The translations under genes were made by a program, and so were the position numbers. Below the pieces are notes generated by a model. That model worked only from the letters and a program-made list of their open reading frames with translations, did no database searches and was not told the origin of the DNA. A stretch of 64,000 nucleotides of DNA from Callaeas wilsoni (taxonomy: Eukaryota; Chordata; Aves; Passeriformes; Callaeidae). Location of the stretch: NCBI GenBank assembly GCA_013398955.1, contig VWPU01002121.1:1-64000 (forward strand), read 5' to 3'. Shown here in pieces: positions 52,001 through 62,010 of this stretch. Every line of letters starts with the position of its first letter. The first letter of the stretch is position 1.

Positions 52001-55000
52001 AAAAAGGCAGCTTCCTTCTCCAAAATGTCATGTGCACAGCTTCATACCAGAACAGCTACAGCGATGCCAGTGCTGCAGCAGAGCAGTGAACATCACTGAC
52101 AATCCCCAGTGTTGCAGCAGGGACACTGGAAACCTGACTTGGGAGCCAAGCAGATAGAGCTCAACCTCAAGCATGGGGACACTCCAGTTGTACTGGTTTT
52201 TAACTAACTGATTGCAGTCTTGTTTGTAAACACTTGTTAATTCGAATTACAACTTTGCAGTAATGGCCATAATGTTAAGACTTATACAGGGAAGATGTTT
52301 TTGTGCATCACCCATACAAAACACAGATCATTACAAGCCTCAGAAAATGGTCACCATTTTCCATCTTTTTTTCCTTCCTTCCTTCCTTCTCTCCTGCAAA
52401 GGAGTAATAGCAGTATATGTAGAGAGATAATTTACTTTACGTTGGACTATTCTGGAGGAAGTTGAAAAGAAAATCTGTAGTTTCTATTAGAGAAATTTGG
52501 CTCAGGGCTATATGCCTTCCACAGACTTGCTGTGCACACCGCTATGCACAGGGCTAGTTTATGAGAGGCTAATAGTCCTTTGCTATCACAGGAACAGCCT
52601 CCTGGCTGGGTGACCTGAAGCCATTTCTGTCCTCTGCTCCTGCAAGTAAGAGCTTGGGAAAGAGGAAAGCAGCAAACAAGGCCGTAACAACAGGGAGATA
52701 AAATATACAGCAAGAAGGATGAGGAATAACAAATGACTGCATTTGTTAAGCAGTTGTCACAACAGTCTTTGGCCAATTTATCATTACACTTGGCAATGCA
52801 CTTTTTTTGGTAATCATTTCCTGATACTAAATTATCTTTGGAGAGGGAGCAATAGGGATTTGACTTACACTTCTACAAACAAATGAGGATAAAAAACGCT
52901 GTTTACAATGGCTGTCCTAAAGAGAGACCACGCAAAAGAACTGCAGAAAACTAAGGCAGCAACAGGTGTGCAGCCACATATGATGAAAGGACACTTTTCC
53001 AAGAGTGCTAAGACTACCAGATGGAGCTGGTTGTTGGCAGCAGGAATTACTTGCAGGCGTGCAACTGAATGCAGAGTACAAGCCTGAGTCACTGCAGCCA
53101 GTGCACAGCAAGGACGAGCTGTCACCCCACCCAGCTGCGGCACGTCTTCATGGGTGCTTTGCCAACAAACTTCCAGCTACTGCCTCCACGTCTGTACCAG
53201 CAATACCCTTTTTCCCCCGCAACTGGCTCTTCTGCAGCTCCTATGCAGGAAATCTGCGTGTGAGCAGAAACTCTCAGAACCCCAAGGAAGTTGAAAGGAG
53301 AACCCCTGTTCAGTACTGGACTGCTTTGCTGGGTGCAAGGCAGGATGGGCTGAGGGATTGGCACCCTCCAGCTGCATCCTTTACAAAAGAGAGGGTAAAG
53401 CCAGCAAGCCAGACTGGTTTCCTCTTCAGTGGCTCAAAATCTCTCTGCTGACTTACACATCTAATTAAGAAACTGCAACTAACAGAGACGACTTCCAAGA
53501 AGCAATGCTAATCATAGGCTTAACTATTTTCCCTGAACCAGGGGATGCAATCAAATGATTGCAGTTGACAGGATCAAACCTTTGGTAAGTAATTATTTGG
53601 ATTCCAATACACTGCAGTCACTGCAAAAAGCTTTGCATACGCTTGGAGGAAAACCTGGTCATTAATTATTACTATAATTTTCCACAAGGCAAAATGAACT
53701 TGCCACGATACCCAAACATCTGATTTTATCTAGCAAGAATTATGCTCTTTAGTAGCCACTAAAGAAATACCTAAACAATAAAATCAAGGCACACATAGAC
53801 AATGTACAGACTGCCAGGCACCATCCAATGCACATCCTCCACACCAACATTAAAAAATATTTTAAAAAATGAAAAAAGGAATCCCAATGCATACCAAAGG
53901 AGATACATATGTACATGTGGGTGTACAGGTGTACACACATGCATTAAGAGCAGACCTGAAGGAATGACCAAAGTGGAAGGCTGGGTGAAACAGAATAGAC
54001 ACGCCATTGAAGAAGGAAGTATGGAGCAAATGGGTGCACAGGAGAAAAGAACCTCTTCCCAGAGGTACTTTGGCAATGGAATACTAGCAGAATGCAAAGC
54101 TCGAGTGATACAATGTTTACGTGGAGTGGGTCAGAGGAATTAGCAGGTATACTTCTCTCTCCATGGGGCTGCAAGTTACCCCTCAAAGAAGTATCAAAAT
54201 CATACAGTGGGAAAAGAGCTGGGTATTTATCAAGCATAGCCTTCAGAGTGGTAAGTTTTTTGATTCATGGGGAAAAAGAATTGTGAATTAAATTTCCACT
54301 ACTGAGATTTAAGGAAAACAAAAAGTTTCCCTTCATCCAAAGGAGAAGCATTACAAAACAGCGGCAATGACCATCTAGCTTCCCTGCCAACATGGGTGGT
54401 ACCCCAAATCTCAGGCAACACCAGAGGCCCATGATTCTTTTTACATTTACTCTGGCAGCAAACGCAGCTTACCATCATTTCCAAAGGAAATGTAAAGCTG
54501 GCACTATAGGAATTTAACAGAAAAAAATCTTACCAACAGCTGAAGATGCTCACCTACCGACAGTTCAGACTTGATACTAGAGCAAATATTTTTACAAGTT
54601 TGTCCTGGCTGCCCAGGCAGGCCTGTGCCTGATGCTGGAACTTCTGCTCTTTGCTGAGCACTCTTTACGTTCCAAAGAGCAGCACGATGTATCCTGCTGG
54701 GATCTGCGCCTCTGCCGGCAGAAGTTCTCAGCCTGTCTGGCTGCTCCAGGCTGAGGCTGCTCACACACCTCTTGTCTCAGTTCTTCACTAATGCCCTGGG
54801 TTTCACAGCATCCTGCTGATTTAAATGCAAGGTGTGCAAATGTCAACTATTAGCATACAGCCTGCTTCAGCAGCACTGGGAGGGGTTTTTCCAGCTCTCA
54901 GCTAGCAGCTGCCACAGTAATCGTCTTTGGCCTAATTGCACCCAACCCAACTTTAGACCCCAGCTCTTACGAAGTCACACGGTAGGATTATTTCCTAAAA

Positions 55001-58000
55001 GCCTCCCCAGGAACTTGTGAAAATGAAAGGAGAGGAACATCAACAGGAAAGACCAGACAGGGGGTAGTAAGAGAGGAAAGGAGTCCAATTCAAGACTTAA
55101 GACTGTTTTCTTCAGTATATTTGTTGTGATTTAGTCTCATGATTGGATTTTCTTTCTTCTTCCTAAACATTTTATTCTCATATATTCTATACATTTTATT
55201 CTCATATATTCTCTGACTGCTTCAGACATGTGATTAACTTATATAGAGAGATACAGGCCCAGCTGGACATGCAGCAAGGGGCACTGATGCCATCATGGGG
55301 CACACAGAAGCTTCTGGGATGCAGCACCCAGAGTTCCCCATTAACACCCTTCACTCTGTGTTTTCTGCCAGCCAAAGCACCTCAAATCCCACAGGCAGAC
55401 AACTGCAAGGATGGAAACTAAAAAAACAGATTGGGTGAAAAAAGTGCCCATAAATTAGGTGGAAAATGAGCGGGGCAAGGAAGGATTATCACCACTGGGA
55501 AAGTCCAAAGTGGTCAATGGGGACATTAATCTCATGGTGTGTAGAGCGTAAGGCAAGGCTCCACTTTCCCACTGTTGAGCACCCTCCAGCATGGTAAAAT
55601 GCACCAGAGAGCACCAGTGAGAAATAAGATGGTTTTAGCGCAGCAGATCTCCATTTTGACAGATTCACGCAGATGCTGCAGGCTGGCCCATGGTCAGGTA
55701 CTGCCTAGCCCAGCATCCTGCCACAGGTGATAAGCCAGTAGCACTAGCCAAGCCTTCATGATGATCATAACCAAGTTTCTCAGCTGTCTTCACTCAACAT
55801 GTGATAGTTTCTGTGTCCTGGAAAGGTTTAGAAGGTGTTTTCTTATATGATAAAACAGAGGTGCTAAAACACGTGGATTACTTCATCCCAGCTACGTACA
55901 AGCCTTGCACAACCACCACCCAAACCGAACATGTAGAGCTGATGTGGCCACCACAAAATTCCGTTCTTCTCCCTTCTCTCCCTCCCTCCATCCCTGCATC
56001 CCTTCCCAGCCATCACCTCCCACGAGAGCCTGCAGTGAATGCAGCCAGCACAGGCTGCCCATTGCACAGCTGTGCCTGGAAGCTGTTGTATGCAGGAGGT
56101 CAAACATCACATGGTGACAAGCACAGATGAGCAGTTCACAGTTGCCTTCCTATGGAAAGAGATTAAAATATCTGATGTTGAATGGACAGCTCTCATATCT
56201 GCTTTTCTTTCAGCTGCAACCCAAGACAGCTGTTGATACTTTCCCCAAAACTAAGCTGAATTTTGGCAGAGGCCAAAATGAAGCAGCTTGTTTTGATTTC
56301 CTCTCTGCTCATCTGATTGAACTTGCTTAGGGCTGCAGCATCCTGCTCCAAGCAGCACCTTGGGAATAAATATCTATGTTTTCAGCCAAGTTGTTTACAG
56401 TAAGAAAAGCATATCTTGCAATACACACAAACTGAGTTCAGAAACTGGAATCTCAATCCTGTCTCAGAGCTGTTCTTACTAAAAACAGCACGGATAAAAT
56501 TCTACTTATTTCTGGCTCATACATTGTTGAGGGTGCCCCATCTTTCAGGGGTTTTTTTTCCCTTTATAAGAATTGGTGATTTAGCTATATTTAGATGGTT
56601 TCTGTTACCACACTTACCTGACCACCTCCAGTATAATTTACCCAAGAACTGCCAAATAATATAAGGAAATAATATCAAGCCATAATATAAGGAATATACA
56701 AGTACAACACAATCCTCACAATCCTATTGTTGTTTCCAGTTTCCCATTCCTAGTATATATAAAATTGCATAAAATTGTGTAAAATTGTATAAAACAAGGT
56801 CTGGCTGCAAAGAGGTAACAGGTGCAGGATTTCAAGCAGCAAAGAGTCCCAGGGACAGCAGAGAACAGCTCAATCACTGCTAAGCACTACCAGAACCAGC
56901 TTAAAATCCTCACAAAACTACAACTGACCATGGGTTTCTAAAATACAGCCAAAAGTAAACTCAGGTTAGTTTTCCTCCTGCCTCTGAAGGATGCTGAAGT
57001 GGGGTTCTGGCACTAACCTTACAGTTTCAGCAATTTATTTCCTGAAACTCCCATCAAAACTAAAAGTTACTTGGTGGCTTCAGAAAATTTCCATAGCCTT
57101 TGTAAACATTTTAGTAATTTCTCACAATCAAGAGCAACCGCGTGTAGGAGGAAAATTGCAGGTGTCTGACACCACAACAGAACAGGAAAGCACAGCAGGA
57201 AGGGAAAGGTGACAGGATGAGGTGCCAAGAGAACCTGAAATGGGAAGAACGCAATTATCCCAACAGAAATAGGAGCTGAGCATTCATTTTTGGAAAGGGT
57301 GTTCAGTTTTTGTACTCTGAGGCAGGTAGGCTTTCACATCCACCCCGAGTTGCTCTTTTTCAGACCTAAAAATGGACCCTGACATTTTCCCTCAGTTTAG
57401 CACTCCTGAGCTTTTTCAGAGCATGATTATATCACGAAGTGTTTGAAAACGAACCTTGCTGTCTATTTTATCACTGGCTGAACACCACAGCTCAGACAAC
57501 CAGGCATTTCCAGCCCCTAAACTCCTCTGTGTTCTCCCAAAAGCCTTAATGAAAGCAGTTCTGAGCTGTCCCATAAGCAGCCAGCCTACTGAGCTGCAAG
57601 GACTGTGTGGGAATTAGGTGACAGCTGTCACAGCAGCATGGCTGATTTACTATCACTTTCTGTACGGACACCACGTGGCGCAGTTTCACCCATGCCCGGA
57701 AATAACAATAGTAAGTATTTCTCATACTTATTTGCATATTTATTTTTCAACTAAAAAAAGCTCAGTTTTCAACCCAATGTTTTCTTCTAACAGGTTCTCA
57801 GGATTATAAGCAAAGAGAAACACTAGCAAGATGCAGCTCACGTTTTTATTCATGCTTAATGAATCTACTGCACTCAGATTCAATTTGAAATAGTTTTAAT
57901 ATTGAAAGAATGGAAAGACGAGAATTTAACTCATCTGAAGTTAAGGCACACTTTACCAAACACTGCAGTTCAACTGTGTGTTTGCTCTTTGTGTAAGAGA

Positions 58001-59756
58001 GGAAAATTAAAGAAATAAAAGAAACATTGGTACACAGGCACTGTTTTAAACTGGATCCAGCACTTCTAGAGTAGAAGTAGAAAGAAGAATTAACGGGCCC
58101 ATATACAAGCTACTGTATGGAAATGCAAACCCTCTTTTTCATTGCTTTAAGAAGAAGAAATGTGCATATACCAACAGCAGATCCAAAACTAAAAGAAGCA
58201 GGTTAGAGTACAAAAATATGGATGTATCCATACAGTTTCTGGACGAACAGAGCTGCCACAGGGCTCAGATCTATCTCAGCATTCCCGGTCTGGTTGTCCT
58301 TCACTCTCCTGTGCAGTTATTGCAGGCCACAGTGATCTGGGCCAAACCCACATCTAGTGCAATAGGTGTGTAGTTGTTTGTAAACACAGCAATCTGAGGT
58401 GCCTTATCTCCTAAGCAGTCTGGTATCTGAGTAATGCTATTCATGACGGCTTTGCACAGATTCACCACTAATTCAAAGTCCCATTCCAGTTTCCACTCTC
58501 CTGACACTGACTTGACTCAATCCTGTAGACGATGGAGATCAGGTATATAACACTGAATGCCAATAAACAGGGACATGCAGTAAATCAAACTCTCTCTGAA
58601 AGGCTAGAAATCCTGTGATTCACCCCTGTCTGAAAATGAACAGCACTGCTTATTGACCATTAACGTTTTCATCCATACAGTGCTATTCTTATAGAATAAT
58701 AGAAAGGCTTGGGTTAAAAGAGACCTTAAAAATTATTTAGTTCCACTCCTCATGCCAAGGGCTGCTGCATGATCACTTCTGCAACTTGGGGAGTGGAGAA
58801 ATAACAAGACAGTAAAATAATTGGGTAACTTGGCCCTTTACCGGTAAAACATAGTTTCATCTACCGAGTCACAGCAGAAATTGAAAACTGAACTGAACAG
58901 TTGCAGGAGTGCAGAGGAGCAGTGGAAAGCTTTAGAGAGCTCTCCCACTGCCCGTCCTGTGGGTGACCAGCCCCACCGAGCCGCCTGCAGCGCAAAGGCA
59001 GAGAGCTCTGACAGCCCTTCTCCGTGGCACCTGTCCCTGCCAGCTGCTGAGCGACACCGAGATCCTACTGCCAAACACCCCGAGCGCCGGGAGCGGCAGC
59101 AGACGGGCAGCTCCCGGGGCACATCCCGGCTGGCTGCTCCAGTCTGAACTGCGCTGGGAAACAAAGGGCGGCACGGCGTCAGCGCTCCCCATCACTCCCA
59201 GAGAGAAGATGCGTCGGCTGGGCTCCTGCTCGGGAGGTGTTGAGAGAACGGCAGCGGCCAGGGAATGCCCCAGCGAGGAGGAGGGCACGGGGAAGGGCGG
59301 GGAGGGCTGGCCGGGAAGCCCAGCACACCTGGATGAGCCTGCTGCCAGGGATGCTCTCCGGGAAGGCAATTTTCCGGGAAGGCAGCTTTCCCTCCCGCGG
59401 CCCAAAGGCGCCCTCTGCCCTGCTCCGAGCGGGAACCCCTCCCGGCAGCTGCTCCCCGCCGAGCGCCGTGCTCCCCCCCCCGGAGCTCCGCTCCGCTCCG
59501 CCGCCCCCCGCCCCGCCGAGCCCTTTGTTCGCCGCGGGAGGCGCCGGGAACGGGAAAGGGGGCTGCCGGAGTTACCGATGGAGACCTCCTGGGCGAAGGC
59601 GAGGGAGATGAGGAGCAGCGGCAGCCCCACGGCGATGCAGGTGACGATCTTGTCGAGCGCCAGCTCCAGCCGCAGCCCCTTGTAGCGCGTCTCCGGCGGC
59701 TCCTTCAGCAGGAAGTCGGAGAACACGTACTCGGTGGCGATGTGCGCGATGGCCAT
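36968..59756 (-). CDS. PANX1: PANX1 pannexin-1 large-pore channel, five coding exons
   Basis: Plasma-membrane heptameric channel that releases ATP and other metabolites and opens on caspase cleavage or other stimuli. In - strand order the exons are 59756-59576, 50034-49895, 41444-41221, 39377-38707 and 37053-36968: 181+140+224+671+86 = 1302 nt, 433 residues plus stop (human 426). All introns are GT-AG and phases match. Visible features: N-terminal helix and TM1 ([20 protein letters not shown]), pore-constriction W74 and R75, extracellular Cys pairs C66/C84 and C246/C265, glycosylation sequon N255-D-T, TM2-TM4, and an intracellular helical domain. A caspase-type site DTID lies at 375-378 (human DVVD) and the C-terminus is DSSC. 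The last exon is diverged from mammals except for its final RQRL-x-DSSC block. Confidence 0.97.
37054..38706. other. PANX1 intron 4
   Basis: 1.65 kb. Nothing recognised beyond chance frames. Confidence 0.5.
38707..39377 (-). CDS. PANX1: PANX1 coding exon 4 (residues 182-406)
   Basis: Acceptor TTCAG, donor GTAAGC. Encodes [22 protein letters not shown]3, the second extracellular loop with C246/C265 and N255, TM4, and the cytoplasmic domain through DTID (375-378) to ATELQ. The frame reads a few codons into the intron to a stop at 38693-38695. Confidence 0.96.
39378..41220. other. PANX1 intron 3
   Basis: 1.84 kb, with one CR1 fragment (39843-40345). The rest looks unique and AT-rich. Confidence 0.5.
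39843..40345 (-). mobile_element. CR1 LINE 3' end, in PANX1 intron 3
   Basis: Begins with the complement of the CR1 tail (AAAATCATAGAATCACAATA) followed by the standard series CACCTTCCACTAGACCAGGT, GGGGCATCCACAACTTCCCT, AGCCATTCCCCCTTGTTCTG and CTGAACAACCCCAGCTTTCT. It lies in the same orientation as PANX1. 5' truncated, moderately diverged. Confidence 0.93.
41221..41444 (-). CDS. PANX1: PANX1 coding exon 3 (residues 108-182)
   Basis: Acceptor TGCAG, donor GTAAGA. Encodes TM2 ([16 protein letters not shown]), LFWRF and the intracellular helix [20 protein letters not shown], ending ENLTQ. Confidence 0.95.
41445..49894. other. PANX1 intron 2
   Basis: 8.45 kb of mostly unique intron. The only supported content is a possible solo LTR near 46.1-46.4 kb. 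Short frames on both strands lack family resemblance. Confidence 0.45.
46075..46395 (+). mobile_element. Possible old solo LTR of an avian endogenous retrovirus
   Basis: The segment has LTR-like layout and wording familiar from avian ERVL-type LTRs: a TATA-like ATATAATCCT at 46241-46250, then CATAAACTGTTGACAAGTCT, then the block CATGACTCAACAGGAGGGTC towards a U5-like end. No internal retroviral frame is adjacent. Boundaries and target duplication were not found, so this is a recollection-based call. Confidence 0.35.
49895..50034 (-). CDS. PANX1: PANX1 coding exon 2 (residues 61-107)
   Basis: Acceptor CCCAG, donor GTATGT. First extracellular loop: [20 protein letters not shown], with C66, W74, R75 and C84, ending in PLWLHK. 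Absent as a simple long frame because its upstream frame is short. Confidence 0.95.
52366..52389. repeat. (TTCC)n tract
   Basis: TTTTTTTCCTTCCTTCCTTC-type simple repeat, about five tetramers, in PANX1 intron 1. Confidence 0.85.
55167..55212. repeat. 24-base tandem duplication
   Basis: Two copies of a 22-base block (ACATTTTATTCTCATATATT plus CT) with a two-base spacer, period 24, in PANX1 intron 1. Confidence 0.9.
58203..58577 (-). pseudogene. Unidentified coding-like stretch in three frames, possible pseudogene
   Basis: On the - strand, 58516-58301 reads 71 codons with protein-like composition ([20 protein letters not shown], then [20 protein letters not shown]). Just past its stop an overlapping frame (58304-58203) continues as [20 protein letters not shown]. 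Upstream, a third frame (about 58577-58485) gives a membrane-helix-like [18 protein letters not shown]. Three plausible pieces in order but in different frames suggest a decayed retrocopy or exon. I do not recognise the family and it could be chance. Confidence 0.3.
58692..58775 (-). mobile_element. CR1 3' tail fragment
   Basis: ATAGAATAATAGAAAGGCTT and the following TTAAAAGAGACCTTAAAAAT match the complement of a CR1 3' end (tail and 'cctta-aagat-atctagttcca' block). Only ~80 bases remain. Confidence 0.75.
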
Positions 59757-59972
59757 GGCGGGCACGGCTCGGCACGGCGGGGCGGGGCTGGGCTACGCTG
59801 GGGTGGCCTGTGCCGTGCTGGGTTAGGCTGTGCTGGGCCCCGCCCGGCTGGGAACGCCCCCGCAGCCCGGCCCGGCGCCGCCCGGCGAGGAGGGCGGGGG
59901 GCGAGCAGCGGCGTCCTGCAGTAAGGAAGAGGGACTGTCGGCAGCGCCGGGCGCACTGGGCTCGCGGGCTCA
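58960..59972 (-). promoter_or_regulatory. PANX1: PANX1 CpG island, promoter and 5' UTR
   Basis: Strongly GC- and CpG-rich from intron 1 through exon 1 to about 59960. GC boxes are seen at 59779-59787 (GGGGCGGGG) and 59838-59845 (CCCCGCCC). There is no TATA box and no upstream AUG on the - strand between the start codon and 59972. The island stops where a CR1 copy begins. Confidence 0.7.
59576..59756 (-). CDS. PANX1: PANX1 coding exon 1 (residues 1-61)
   Basis: ATG at 59756-59754 in a CGCC-ATG-G context; encodes [22 protein letters not shown]1 and AQEVSI. Donor GTAACT. An upstream in-frame GTG is not needed, since human starts at the same Met. Confidence 0.95.
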
Positions 59973-60690
59973 CAGAATGGCTTGGCTAAGAAGGGACTTT
60001 AAAGATCATCTAGTTCCAGCCCTCCTGCTGTGGGCAGGAACACCTTCCACTAGACCAGATTCAGCCTGGCCTTAAACGCCACCAGGGATGGGGCATCCAC
60101 AGCTGCTCTGGACAACCTGTGTCACCTGTGCCACCATCCTCACAATAAAGAATTTCTTCATAAAATCTATTCTAAGCCGACCCTCGTTCATTTTAAAGCC
60201 ATTCTCTTTTCTCCTATCACTGCATATCTTTGTAAAGTGTCATTCTCCCTCTTTTTTATAAGCCCTTCATGGTACTAGAAGGCCATGGTGAGGTCTGTCT
60301 AGAGCCTTGTCTTCTCTGGGCTGAACAATCACAACTCTCGCAGTCTGCTTTCTAGGAGAGGTGATCCAGCCCCTGCAGAGAACATCTTTGTGGCCTGCTC
60401 TGGATGTGCTGTAGCATGTCCATGTCTTTCTTGTGTCGGGAGCCCCAGAGCCAGACACAGCACTCCAGGTGGGGCATCAAGAGAGCAAAATAGAATCACT
60501 TCACTTGGCGTGATGGCCGCACTCTTTCTGATGCATCCCATGAAGAGGTTGGCTTTCTGCACTCTGAGCACAGTTTGTTAATGTCCAGCTTTTCATCCAC
60601 AAGAACCCCTAGTGAGGGGGGCTCTCAGTGGGTTCTCTCTGTCTGTGCTCGTGTCTGTGGTTGCCTCAACCCAGGTACAGTGTTTGAATG
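59973..60690 (-). mobile_element. CR1 LINE 3' end just upstream of PANX1
   Basis: Complement of CR1 from its 3' end inward: CACAGAATGGCTTGGCTAAG, ATCATCTAGTTCCAGCCCTC, CACCTTCCACTAGACCAGAT, GTCCATGTCTTTCTTGTGTC, CCAGACACAGCACTCCAGGT and the TTTTCATCCACAAGAACCCC block, in the normal order. It is about 0.7 kb, 5' truncated, in the same orientation as PANX1. Its right edge is blurred. Confidence 0.93.
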
Positions 60691-60807
60691 GAGAGTTCTT
60701 GTGTCACAGTTTGTGCCCATCAGCTCAGGTCATGTCGCCAGGCACTGCCAAGAACAACCTGACTCTGTCCATGCTATGCTCCCATCAGCTGTGTGCACAC
60801 ACTGTGC

Positions 60808-60930
60808 AGAGCCCCTGAGGCACCTTCTCCAGGCTGATGAGCCCCAGCTGTCTCAGTACTCATCTCCCCACCCCAGTCTGACAGGTGCTCCAAGCCCCTA
60901 GTCTACCTAGCACCATGTACTGTGGCATTT
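60808..60930 (-). mobile_element. Second CR1 fragment
   Basis: CACCTTCTCCAGGCTGATGA, then CCCCAGCTGTCTCAGTACTC and ACAGGTGCTCCAAGCCCCTA repeat a segment already present in the previous copy (near 60310-60375), so this is a separate insertion fragment rather than its continuation. Confidence 0.7.
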
Positions 60931-61599
60931 TCCCCACCCAAAATGTTTGATCACTGCTTTTCAGGTCATTTTTTTGGGGGGAGTCACTGGGGTGCCTTCA
61001 CCTTTAATAACTCTTAATTCATTTGCCCCTCTGTACTTTTCCTGTTGCTTTCTGGACCTCTGTGAGCTTGGAATATCCTCAGCCTCCTCAGTCCAGGAGT
61101 CACAGAAGAAGTCACATGTCTGCCCCATGAAGAGCCACCTCCTGTTCATGCAACACTCCCCCAGCTCATTGCTTTCTACAAAAGAGATCAACTACTCCCT
61201 TCTCCACTCAAATCTCCTTTTATAAAATTGCTATCCTATCTGCTTTCAATTATCCTTTCTATTTTTTCCAAGCCATAAGCCGAGGAAATCATTCCTCATA
61301 TAGAAACTGTTCTACAACACTGATTCCCTTTCTTGTTGTTTTTGTGCTGGTCTTGTGCTGCTGTGTCCTTCACTGGATGAGGCCAGGAGATTTGACTCAT
61401 GCTGTAAACAAGATGCAGGTGCCCCAGACATTTATGTAATGGGACTAAGTGGTTTTCTGTGTTGCTCTATTCTTAATTTGTACTGATTCCTAATATATAA
61501 TTGCCTTTCTGCCCACTGAAAAACACTGGAGTTAATGTTATCATTAAAGTATTACAAATAAGATCTCATTTCTGAGATTCTTAGACAATATAATACACA

Positions 61600-62010
61600 T
61601 AAGGTTAGGATTGCTTTTTTCCACACGTAGTACTGTAAATGTATCAGTACTAAATTTTGTCCTTTTTTTCACTGATTTTTCATGCTATGTGTGCTTAAGA
61701 TTGTCACTCAACTTGTCCACTCTTTTTCACAACACTTACATAAAATAGTGAAGAGCAAGGACAAGCATGTCCTACAAGTCATGTAACACCCCATGAGTGA
61801 CTTTCAACATGAAATCTGACCACTTTTTACTGTCTTTTAACCAGTTATTTAACCTCCATGGACTTCTCATCCCATGGTGATATCATTTCCTTAAGAAGCT
61901 TTAACTGAACACCTTCTCAAAGATCTTATGGAAATGTAAGCAGGTTATATTCATCCACATCTCTTACGTATGCACTGAGTCCTTCAAACACCTTCCTAAG
62001 GCACAATTTT
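61600..62010 (-). mobile_element. Ancient CR1-like LINE fragment
   Basis: Weak but ordered resemblance to the complement of the CR1 reverse-transcriptase region: TTTTAACCAGTTATTTAACC, TGATATCATTTCCTTAAGAA and CTTCTCAAAGATCTTATGGA followed by a TTCATCCACATCTC block. Highly diverged. Confidence 0.45.

Larger units (their letters stand above)
50035..59575. other. PANX1 intron 1
   Basis: 9.5 kb. Contains a TTCC tract, small duplications, an unidentified frame-broken coding-like stretch (58203-58577), a CR1 tail (58692-58775) and, at its start, the edge of the PANX1 CpG island. Other open frames look like chance. Confidence 0.5.

Noticed and set aside
53005..53451. 148-codon + strand frame in PANX1 intron 1
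   Set aside because: No domain, no splice context and frames of similar length on the other strand; treated as chance.
58932..59765. A 277-codon - strand frame and a 240-codon + strand frame around PANX1 exon 1
   Set aside because: The - strand frame is PANX1 exon 1 read through its splice donor (59575-59574) into GC-rich intron. The + strand frame is its shadow; CpG-rich DNA has few stop codons.
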